A DNA stretch of 25,754 nucleotides from DATGFK01 sp040007395 (lineage in GTDB: Bacteria > Chloroflexota > Anaerolineae > Aggregatilineales > UBA2796): positions 1 to 25,754 of the forward strand of contig JBDTVG010000134.1 of NCBI GenBank assembly GCA_040007395.1, in the 5' to 3' direction. The notes below the pieces were generated by a model. The model made no database searches. It worked only from the letters and a program-made list of their open reading frames with translations, and was not told the origin of the DNA. Positions 14,230-21,890 of this stretch are shown piece by piece. The position numbers were made by a program, and so were the translations under genes. Each line of letters starts with the position of its first letter. The stretch's first letter is position 1.

Positions 14230-17004
14230 ATGATCACTCGTTTTCGCGCTCCTGTTCGACTGCTATTCTTATTTATCGTGGTGTTTATCCTTCTGTTTGT
14301 CTCTGTGCGAAATACGCTGCTTACTTCGGCGGTGCCTGCTGCTGCCGAAGGGGCGGGTGCGATGGGTATCCGACGCACTACCGCCGACATTATGGCAGAA
14401 CAACAGCGTCGTGCTGCTGAACTTGCCAACCGACCCGTGCATGTAAAGAATATTCACCGCATAGACCGTAAGAATTTGTCCAACGATCCGGCCTCACCCG
14501 CCGTTGCAACGTATGGTAACGCTGCCTTTGCGCCTGCGGTAGCTGTGCCCGAACCGGCGGCAAGCAGCAGCCCGCGTTTGCCGCAGACTGTGGGCACGGA
14601 GTTTACACCCGCGACCTATGGCGCATCCGCACCATATATCCCCCCAGATACGATGGGTACGGTTGGCCCCACCCAGTTTATGTTGACCATCAATGGTCGG
14701 TTCCGGGTATTTGATAAAGTGACGACCACTTTAGGTGCTCTGGACGTTGACCCAGACATATTTTTTAGCTCGGTGATCACACCGATTGGCGGGGGCGTTA
14801 CCGGTTCCTTTACCAGCGACCCGCATGTGCGTTATGACCGACTGACCAATCGTTGGTTCATCGTCATGATCGATGTACCTGAACCTGCCGAGGCTAATAA
14901 CCGCGTCCTAATCGCGGTGAGCGATAATGGTACCATCACCGGAGCCACTGTCTGGACGTTCTTCCAGTTCCAGCAAAACCTCGTCTCTCCGGCGGGCGAC
15001 AATGGCTGCCTTTCGGACTACCCAACGCCGGGTATAGATGTGAACGCATTGTATATCGGCGCAAACCAGTTTTGCCCACTCAACTTTGCCGGTTCAGTCG
15101 GTTTCGTGGTACAGAAAAGCTCTATTCTCGGTGCTGGTCCAATTGTCGTCCATGCCTTCCGCAGTCTGAATAATGGCAGCGGCGCGGGGCCATACACCCC
15201 GCAAGGTGTCGATAATCCTGACCCGGCAGCCACCGAAGGCTATTTCATTGGGGTCGATAACGCGACGTTCGGCAAGTTGGATATCCGCCGTGTGTCTAAC
15301 CCCGGTAGTACATCACCAAGCATTTCTGCCGACATTAACGTGACTGTGCCGGCAACCGCCTTTCCAATCGATGTCCCCAACTCTGGCGGTGCCGGGCTGG
15401 ATGCCATCGAGGATCGACTATATGCCGCGACGATGCGAAATGGTAGGCTATGGACCGCACATAATATTGGAGTCAGTAGCACTGGTGTTGCTAGTGGTAG
15501 CCCAACACGTGATGCCGTGCGCTGGTATGAGCTAACCAACCTGACAACAACGCCCACACTCGTTCAGTCGGGAACTATCTTTGATAGTGCTGCTAGTAAT
15601 CCGCTGTTCTACTGGTTTGGTACGGTCATGGTATCTGGGCAAGGCCACGCCGCTTTTGGCTTTAGCGCATCTAGTGCCACTACTTTTGCCAGCGCCGCTA
15701 CAACGGGCCGATTGGTAACGGATACTTTAGGCACGACTGAGGGCACCCCCGTCATCTATGAAGCGGGTACTGGCTCCTATAGCTTAGGTTCGGGTACACC
15801 TAAGCGTTGGGGCGATTTTTCCTATACCAGCCTCGATCCGTGCGACGATATGACGATGTGGACGATTCAGGAATATGCCAGTTCTACTAATGTATGGGGT
15901 GTGCGGGCAGCACAATTAAAGGCTCCACCACCGCCAACAACTGCCGTTGCAGACATCACTAGTGTCTCGAAGGGTCTGAAGGGTGTGAATATCACTCTCA
16001 CGGGGACATCAGTATCTGGTTCGGGCTACTACGATCCCGGCGCAGGCTATGCTTGCCGTCTAGCTGGTTCCTCGACGGGCGGTGTCATCGTTAACAGTGT
16101 AACCTATACCAATCCTACCCATATCACCGTCAATATCTCGACAGTTGGTGCCTCGGTTGGTGCCAAGAACATCACCATCACTAATCCTGATGGGCAGGCA
16201 AAAACCTACACGTCGGCTTTCACTGTGACCGCAGGGCGCGTCGAAACCGTCGGTGTGTTCCGTTCGTCGTCATCTGCCTTCCTACTGCGTAATTCCAACA
16301 CTACAGGCCCAGCGGATATATCTACAGCAGTCGGTGCGTCTACCGATCTCCCCATTGTCGGCGACTGGAATGGCGATGGTTTGGATACGGTCGGTGTGTA
16401 CCGTCCCAGTACTGGGCAGTTCTTCCTCACCAATTCAAACTCACCGGGTGCGCCGATTGTCTATAGCTTAGTGCTTGGTGTTCCCGGCGACCAGCCTATC
16501 GCGGGCGACTGGGATGGCAACGGTGCTGACGGTGTTGGCGTGTTCCGTCCAAGCAATGGCTTGATCTACCTTAAGAACGGCCTGACAACCGGTTTTGCTG
16601 ACTTCCAGATGGTGCTAGGCATACCGGGTGATATACCTGTCTATGGCGACTGGAACGGCAATGGAGTTGATAGCCCCGGTGTATTCCGCCCATCCAGCAC
16701 GACATTCTTCCTGACAGATCAAGTGTGCAATTGCGCGGTCACGGCTGACTATACAGCGACGCTAGGTGTCTCTGGCGACAGCCCATTTGCAGGCGACTGG
16801 AACGGCAATGGTTCAACGGGCATTGGCGTGTTCCGACCCAGCAATGGCTTGATCTATCTCAAGAATACGCCGACAACTGGCTTTGCCGATATTAGTTTGG
16901 TGTATGGCATCCCCAATGACAAACCCCTCGCTGGACGATGGGCTGCTACTGGCGGAGCCTTGATCAAGAGTACACCCCAGCTTGCGCCAACCTTCGTACC
17001 GTAG
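14230..17004 (+). CDS. Large exported protein with TIG domain and VGVFRPS repeats
   Basis: The 924-residue protein starts with a hydrophobic export segment (about 8-28), then the short motif GIRRTTADIMAEQ (46-58). Residues about 115-560 form a beta-rich region with PPDTMGTVGPTQFM, DPHVRYDRLTNRWF and RWGDFSYTSLDP, reminiscent of beta-propeller proteins. A TIG/IPT immunoglobulin-like domain follows (about 575-670). Five C-terminal repeats of about 48 residues (672-904) carry VGVFRPS and GDWNGNG elements; the DxNGxG loops look calcium-binding, like VCBS/FG-GAP repeats. There is no LPXTG or other sorting signal. The start at 14230 has AAAGGA eight bases upstream. The likely role is adhesion or matrix, which is inference. 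Confidence 0.85.
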   Translation: MITRFRAPVRLLFLFIVVFILLFVSVRNTLLTSAVPAAAEGAGAMGIRRTTADIMAEQQRRAAELANRPVHVKNIHRIDRKNLSNDPASPAVATYGNAAFAPAVAVPEPAASSSPRLPQTVGTEFTPATYGASAPYIPPDTMGTVGPTQFMLTINGRFRVFDKVTTTLGALDVDPDIFFSSVITPIGGGVTGSFTSDPHVRYDRLTNRWFIVMIDVPEPAEANNRVLIAVSDNGTITGATVWTFFQFQQNLVSPAGDNGCLSDYPTPGIDVNALYIGANQFCPLNFAGSVGFVVQKSSILGAGPIVVHAFRSLNNGSGAGPYTPQGVDNPDPAATEGYFIGVDNATFGKLDIRRVSNPGSTSPSISADINVTVPATAFPIDVPNSGGAGLDAIEDRLYAATMRNGRLWTAHNIGVSSTGVASGSPTRDAVRWYELTNLTTTPTLVQSGTIFDSAASNPLFYWFGTVMVSGQGHAAFGFSASSATTFASAATTGRLVTDTLGTTEGTPVIYEAGTGSYSLGSGTPKRWGDFSYTSLDPCDDMTMWTIQEYASSTNVWGVRAAQLKAPPPPTTAVADITSVSKGLKGVNITLTGTSVSGSGYYDPGAGYACRLAGSSTGGVIVNSVTYTNPTHITVNISTVGASVGAKNITITNPDGQAKTYTSAFTVTAGRVETVGVFRSSSSAFLLRNSNTTGPADISTAVGASTDLPIVGDWNGDGLDTVGVYRPSTGQFFLTNSNSPGAPIVYSLVLGVPGDQPIAGDWDGNGADGVGVFRPSNGLIYLKNGLTTGFADFQMVLGIPGDIPVYGDWNGNGVDSPGVFRPSSTTFFLTDQVCNCAVTADYTATLGVSGDSPFAGDWNGNGSTGIGVFRPSNGLIYLKNTPTTGFADISLVYGIPNDKPLAGRWAATGGALIKSTPQLAPTFVP
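16243..16941 (+). repeat. Five tandem coding repeats (about 144 bases each)
   Basis: Repeats begin near residues 672, 720, 768, 815 and 864 of the exported protein. Units 3 and 5 are nearly identical in their first half (VGVFRPSNGLIYLKN, then TTGFAD), also at DNA level (from 16531 and 16819). This suggests recent duplication or gene conversion. The final unit loses its calcium loop (GRWAATG instead of GDWNGNG), marking the end of the array. Confidence 0.85.
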
Positions 17005-17010
17005 GCTAGA

Positions 17011-17062
17011 GCCTATGGTTAGCTGCATGTTCAATGTTCTGGAACATGAGGCAACCATAGGC
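17011..17062. terminator. Compound hairpin after the repeat-protein gene
   Basis: An outer stem GCCTATGGTT/AACCATAGGC (10 bp, perfect) encloses an inner stem CATGTTC/GAACATG (7 bp). It lies seven bases after the stop codon at 17002-17004. It probably defines the 3' end of the mRNA. A weaker hairpin at 17091-17117 (TGGAG..CAAG/CTTG..CTCCA) follows. Confidence 0.6.
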
Positions 17063-17154
17063 GGCTGAAAACGGAACGCAAATCATACAGTGGAGCCAAG
17101 AAGTTGTCTTGACTCCACTTATATCGCTTATGCTTTTGCTTTATCCTTTAACGT

Positions 17155-17209
17155 AAAGCCCCCTAAGTACACTACGTATCGAGAAGAAACGCAGAACTTA
17201 GGGGGCTTT
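17155..17209. terminator. 14-bp inverted repeat between convergent genes
   Basis: AAAGCCCCCTAAGT (17155-17168) and ACTTAGGGGGCTTT (17196-17209) are perfect reverse complements with a 27-base loop. GC-rich cores end in short A/T tracts on both sides, so it can work as a bidirectional terminator for the convergent repeat-protein and nuoI transcripts. A third stem, TCATCCC/GGGATGA (17215-17238), lies between it and nuoI. Confidence 0.65.
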
Positions 17210-17255
17210 GCCTGTCATCCCTTCAAATTTCGGGATGATTCCACCTTTGCGATGC

Positions 17256-18293
17256 CTATTCCTTCTTGGGTGGCGGGTTGTTCCGACGACGTACCACAGG
17301 CGGCGGGCTGTTAGGATCTACAACACGCTTGGGCACACTCTTGGGTTCGGCGGCAGTAGCATCACCAGCGGGAGCGGATTCGCTTTTGGCGGGCGGGGCG
17401 GCAACTACTGGAGTCGCGGCGGGCGCACCGGGTACAGCGGCTCTGGGCGCTCTAGGCGTGGCAGGGGCAGCAGGCGCGGCACCTTCGCCCTCGTTCTTGG
17501 CAACGCCAGCCCCGCGACGACGCACAATCACCTTACCGTCGGCGGTAGTAGCAGCACCAGCAGCGGGAGCCGCTGCACTGGGTTGACCCTGTACTTCGGC
17601 AGCAGGGGCAACAGCGACCTCAGCGACGGGCGCAGTTGCCAGCTTGTCGGAGACCGGGCCGGGACGCGAAAGTTCCAGACCCGCCTTCTTACGAGCTTTC
17701 TGAACGTCGCTGTGGTCGTAGCCTTTGCGGGCGACTAGCTCTTCGGCGGCAGTGGTTGGCGCAATCGTTTCCCAGTAGCGAATCTCTTTTGACAGCTTGG
17801 GCTTATCGAAGATGTGGTTCGAGGTACGGTCATACGAAGCTAATTCGTAATCATGATCCATCTTGATCGCGTCGAAGGGACAGTATTCCGCACAGTAACC
17901 ACAGTTCATGCAGATGTCAATGTCGATATAGAACTGTTCTGGCTCTGGCTTGGGTCGGCCTGTGTTCGGATCGGTACCGCGCACAATCCAGATACACTGC
18001 GGCGGGCAAACCTTCGCGCAAATCCCACACGAAGTACACCAATCGCGGCTGGGATATTCCGGGTCATCATGGTTATAGGTGACGAGGAATGGCACAAAGC
18101 GAAAGCGCTCTGGTACTGCCAATTTTTCGTCGGGGTATTCAACTGTGAACAGACCCTTATTGCTCAACCCTTGCTTTTGCTGGAAGGTGGCAAGCGTGTT
18201 CTTCGTCCCTAGAAATTGTATATCGTCCACAAAGGTTGCTACGAAGTGCTTCAAGGTCACTCCGAGTCCCCTTAGAATTCCTATTCCGTACAT
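17256..18293 (-). CDS. nuoI: NADH-quinone oxidoreductase subunit I with long Ala/Pro tail
   Basis: NuoI carries the two [4Fe-4S] clusters N6a and N6b that pass electrons through the complex I peripheral arm to NuoB. The two ferredoxin motifs are CTSCGICAKVCPP (C86, C89, C92, C96) and CMNCGYCAEYCPF (C128, C131, C134, C138). The first ~215 residues resemble normal NuoI. The remaining ~130 residues are an Ala/Pro-rich, low-complexity tail with basic patches VIVRRRGAG and VVRRRNNPPPKKE at its end, absent from standard NuoI. I chose the ATG at 18293 because GAGGAG sits five bases upstream. A GTG two codons earlier (18299) is possible. It is the last gene of the nuo block. Confidence 0.95.
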   Translation of the reverse strand: MYGIGILRGLGVTLKHFVATFVDDIQFLGTKNTLATFQQKQGLSNKGLFTVEYPDEKLAVPERFRFVPFLVTYNHDDPEYPSRDWCTSCGICAKVCPPQCIWIVRGTDPNTGRPKPEPEQFYIDIDICMNCGYCAEYCPFDAIKMDHDYELASYDRTSNHIFDKPKLSKEIRYWETIAPTTAAEELVARKGYDHSDVQKARKKAGLELSRPGPVSDKLATAPVAEVAVAPAAEVQGQPSAAAPAAGAATTADGKVIVRRRGAGVAKNEGEGAAPAAPATPRAPRAAVPGAPAATPVVAAPPAKSESAPAGDATAAEPKSVPKRVVDPNSPPPVVRRRNNPPPKKE

Positions 18294-18342
18294 AAACACT
18301 CCTCAAATTTCAGGCCGTGTAGAAAGTTCATCTCTGTGTTTA

Positions 18343-18384
18343 CCTCACCCCCCACCCCCTCTCCGCGAACAGAGAGGGGAGTCC
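18343..18384. repeat. Interspersed CCTCACCC repeat, copy C, inside the nuo block
   Basis: CCTCACCCCCCACCCCCTCT begins at 18343 and shares the motif seen at 3833 and 9890. CCCCTCTC (18356-18363) pairs with GAGAGGGG (18372-18379) around an 8-base loop. It sits in the 136-base gap between nuoCD and nuoI, an unusual place within a likely operon, and may affect the relative expression of nuoI. Confidence 0.65.
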
Positions 18385-18429
18385 AAGCGTTTCGTTGGGG
18401 AGTATGTCCGTAATCAATCAAATCGTTAG

Positions 18430-20280
18430 TTAGCGATCTGTCTCACCAAGCACAATGTCGATGCTGCCCAGAATTGCCACAACATCGGCAACTTTGTAGC
18501 CTTTGCACATCTCACCGAGTGCAGTCAGGTTGATGAAGCTTGGGGCACGGACATGGTAGCGGAATGGATTACCACCGCCAGTCGAGACAGTATAGAAGCC
18601 AAGCTCACCTTTAGGATTCTCGACGTGACCATAGCTCTCACCCGCCGGAACCTTGATCGAGTAGCTAGTCTTGCCACCGAAGATCGACTCGCCTTTGGTC
18701 TTTTCCAGCAGCGGCAATAGCTGCTTCAAGATTTTTAGACTCTGACGCATTTCGTCCATGCGGATCAGGTAGCGATCATAGATGTCTGCGTTATAGCGTA
18801 CCGAGACATCAAAGTCCAATTCGGGATAGATGCTGTACGGCTGTGCCCGACGAATATCATAGGGAACCCCACTCGCCCGCAGCAGCGGCCCAGCCGCACT
18901 GTAAGCAATCGCCATTTCGGGCGGCAGAATACCCACGCCCTGCGTCCGGTTGATGATAATTTCGCTGGTCGTGAGGAACCGATCCAGTTCATCTACCGCA
19001 TTAGGTAAGCGTTCGGTGATCAACTGCTTGAGGTAGTCCATCGTGTTCATGTCGCGGAACTTATCGTTGAGCAAGTTCTCGACACCAACGATACGTTCCG
19101 GCAGATCCTTGAATGTGCCGCCGAAGCGCATGAAATTACACATCATACGGCTGCCCGCTGTTGCCTCGAAGAAGTCAAGGATGTATTCGCGGGTTTCGAT
19201 GGCATACAACGCCGGGGTAAAGAATGCGCCCAAGTCGTTGAGTAGGAAGCCAATCGCCCACAGGTGGTTGACAATCCGGGTCAATTCCATCATCAGCACG
19301 CGGATCACTTCGGCGCGGTACGGAACCTTAATCTGTGAACCAAGCAACTGCTCTACCGCCAGCGCATAACCGACGTTGTTGCTCATGCTCGAAATGTAAT
19401 CCAGCCGATCCGTGAAGGGCATATTGCCAAACCACGTATTGCGTTCACCGATCTGCTCATGGTTACGATGCAGATAGCCCATCACCGGTTCGAGGTCTTC
19501 AATCGTTTCGCCGTTCAGCGCGACGATCATGCGGAACACACCATGTGTACTCGGATGGTGCGGGCCAAGATTGATCGTCAAACGCTCTGTCGCAAAATTG
19601 GGATCGCCTTCGATGGACACACCCAGATTCACGCTGGCAAGCGTATCGCGGTCAGCGATGGACTGGAAGTTGTCCAGCGTAAAACCTGCTGGATACTTAA
19701 CGTTATGCCCAAATGGGTTGAATTCCTCGGTACGGAAGACATGACCTCCGGGCCAGCGAGTATCGTAGGGCTTGGTTTCCTGCTCGTAGTAGGCTTCTTT
19801 CCAGTCCTTACGCATCGGGTATCCGTCGAAGCCATCCCATAAGAGGATACGCTTGAGGTTCGGATGACCGGGGAAGCGAATGCCATACAGGTCATAGGCT
19901 TCGCGCTCCTGAAAGTCTGCGCCGGGCCACACCGAAATGAGGCTTGGAATAACTGCATTCTCGCGGCTGGTCTGTGCCTTGAAGACCAATCCCGGCCCAC
20001 CCGCCGGAACGCTAAAGGCATGATAGACCATTTCCATATGGTCGCCCTGTCCCAGATAGTCCACAGCGGTAGCACTGGACAGATAGTTGTAGCCATAGTC
20101 GTCGCGCAGTGCCGTCGCTACTTCGACCAGCTTATCGTTACTCACAACGATTCCGCTGTAGCCTTTGCGATCATCGACCTTGACCGCATCAGGGAAACGC
20201 GCCTGAAGTGCGGCGATAGCGGCTGCGGTGAGAGAAGTCGCGGGTGCTTCAGTATTATCTTGCTTTACTTGGTCTGCCAT
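18430..20280 (-). CDS. nuoCD: Fused NADH-quinone oxidoreductase subunits C and D
   Basis: The 616-residue protein joins NuoC (about residues 1-195) to NuoD (about 232-616). The NuoC signature is EREAYDLYGIRFPGHPNLKR (125-144) followed by GYPMRKDW. NuoD starts with ERLTINLGPHHPSTHGVFRM and has GYLHRNHEQIGE and TDRLDYIS, residues that line the quinone pocket near cluster N2. Fusions of these two subunits are known in several phyla, including enterobacteria. The start at 20280 has AAGGAG at ideal spacing. The frame extends to 20349 but that part overlaps nuoB and lacks a ribosome site. The gene starts 10 bases after the nuoB stop. Confidence 0.97.
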   Translation of the reverse strand: MADQVKQDNTEAPATSLTAAAIAALQARFPDAVKVDDRKGYSGIVVSNDKLVEVATALRDDYGYNYLSSATAVDYLGQGDHMEMVYHAFSVPAGGPGLVFKAQTSRENAVIPSLISVWPGADFQEREAYDLYGIRFPGHPNLKRILLWDGFDGYPMRKDWKEAYYEQETKPYDTRWPGGHVFRTEEFNPFGHNVKYPAGFTLDNFQSIADRDTLASVNLGVSIEGDPNFATERLTINLGPHHPSTHGVFRMIVALNGETIEDLEPVMGYLHRNHEQIGERNTWFGNMPFTDRLDYISSMSNNVGYALAVEQLLGSQIKVPYRAEVIRVLMMELTRIVNHLWAIGFLLNDLGAFFTPALYAIETREYILDFFEATAGSRMMCNFMRFGGTFKDLPERIVGVENLLNDKFRDMNTMDYLKQLITERLPNAVDELDRFLTTSEIIINRTQGVGILPPEMAIAYSAAGPLLRASGVPYDIRRAQPYSIYPELDFDVSVRYNADIYDRYLIRMDEMRQSLKILKQLLPLLEKTKGESIFGGKTSYSIKVPAGESYGHVENPKGELGFYTVSTGGGNPFRYHVRAPSFINLTALGEMCKGYKVADVVAILGSIDIVLGETDR

Positions 20281-20290
20281 TAAAAGCTCC

Positions 20291-21000
<710 letters not shown>

Positions 21001-21004
<4 letters not shown>

Positions 21005-21225
21005 GTATTAGCCTCCTCATACCATTCCCGCAAAATGTCTGAGAGCAGTTGGTCTGTCGCCATGGCGGGTTCATCGGCGAAATCGGGGAGCGTTACAATC
21101 ATACGCATCAATTGTTGTAACCCTATGTCTTCGATCTCAATATCTGGGTACGTCTCCATGAGTTGTAGCACAATCTCATAGGTGGGTTCCCAGTAAAGTG
21201 GCTGTTGATCATCATCCATACTCAT
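21001..21225 (-). CDS. iscX: Iron-sulfur assembly protein IscX (YfhJ family)
   Basis: The 74-residue acidic protein has the IscX pattern. LYWEPTYEIVLQLMETYPDI near the N-terminus is followed by LQQLMRMIVTLPDFADEP and LSDILREWYEE. IscX binds cysteine desulfurase IscS and iron and modulates Fe-S cluster assembly. In proteobacteria it sits at the end of the isc operon. Here it lies directly before and overlaps nuoB by four bases. AGGA eight bases upstream supports the ATG at 21225, with an in-frame ATG two codons later as an alternative. Its position suggests a dedicated role in supplying clusters to the complex I subunits encoded next. Confidence 0.82.
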
Positions 21226-21271
21226 TATCGCTATCCTGTGCCAGATTCGCTATGACCAAAGTTCCAAGACC

Positions 21272-21607
21272 TTACAAATACTCTACGTTATTTTCCATAT
21301 CCTCAGCAGTATAAACTGCATGAATTAGCTCAAGACCTGTTACCCAATCGCCGATTCGATGCTTCTCTTGTTGCCCGAAAACTATACCTGCATGGTTTAT
21401 ACCCGTAGATATTAAATCCAAAAAATCAGCATCGTGTGTGCAGAGTACATATTTCATCTCAGTTGCACGAGCCAAATGATTAATATCGGTATCCCCAAGT
21501 AACCCTAAGCTATGTACTGTTACCACCTCAACACCCCGTTGTTGTAACTGTGTGGCAACAGCCACAGGCATATTCTCATCCAGATAAAAGCGAACCACGA
21601 CTGCCAA
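21272..21607 (-). CDS. DUF5615 PIN-like protein, probable toxin
   Basis: The 111-residue protein begins VVRFYLDENMPVAVATQLQQ and has the CTHDADFLDL block, with acidic residues D10, D59 and D61 that match the DUF5615 PIN-like nuclease group. Such proteins are usually encoded directly after a DUF433 partner, as here, and are regarded as toxins or RNases of type II toxin-antitoxin pairs. The chosen start is a TTG at 21607 with AAGGA eight bases upstream, overlapping the partner by 32 bases. A GTG at 21598 is an alternative start. Activity is not shown by sequence alone. Confidence 0.85.
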   Translation of the reverse strand: MAVVVRFYLDENMPVAVATQLQQRGVEVVTVHSLGLLGDTDINHLARATEMKYVLCTHDADFLDLISTGINHAGIVFGQQEKHRIGDWVTGLELIHAVYTAEDMENNVEYL

Positions 21608-21878
21608 TGCGTTTTTCCTTAAAGTCTCTGGCAGTGGCGATCTGCTGCCGAATGTCCTCGTCTATTTCGGCTTTATGCTCATAGTAAAAGGCCAACGCTG
21701 CATGAACCTGTGCCATCGATAGGCCAAACCATTCGGCGATCTCGGAGGGAGTCTGATGGTGAAAGAGCATGATTATGGCTATATCACTAACACGCACGCC
21801 TGTTCCCACGACGCACGGGCGGCCCCCTCTAACGGCAGGATTGGTCGTGATCAAGTTGATGCTCAGCACCGTTTCCAT
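21576..21878 (-). CDS. DUF433 protein, probable antitoxin
   Basis: The 100-residue protein carries the DUF433 signature NPAVRGGRPCVVGTGVRVSD and then IAEWFGLSMAQVHAALAFYY, a helix-turn-helix-like segment that may bind DNA. Proteins of this type pair with DUF5615, and the downstream gene overlaps its end. AGGA lies nine bases before the ATG. The gene begins 12 bases after the aldehyde dehydrogenase stop, so it is probably on the same transcript or carries its own weak promoter inside that gene. Confidence 0.88.
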   Translation of the reverse strand: METVLSINLITTNPAVRGGRPCVVGTGVRVSDIAIIMLFHHQTPSEIAEWFGLSMAQVHAALAFYYEHKAEIDEDIRQQIATARDFKEKRIGSRGSLLSG

Positions 21879-21890
21879 CAGTTCATTATC

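Noticed and set aside
16243..16941. CRISPR-like periodic repeats
   Set aside because: Repeats are about 144 bases, in frame, and encode VGVFRPS/GDWNGNG units; there are no spacers.
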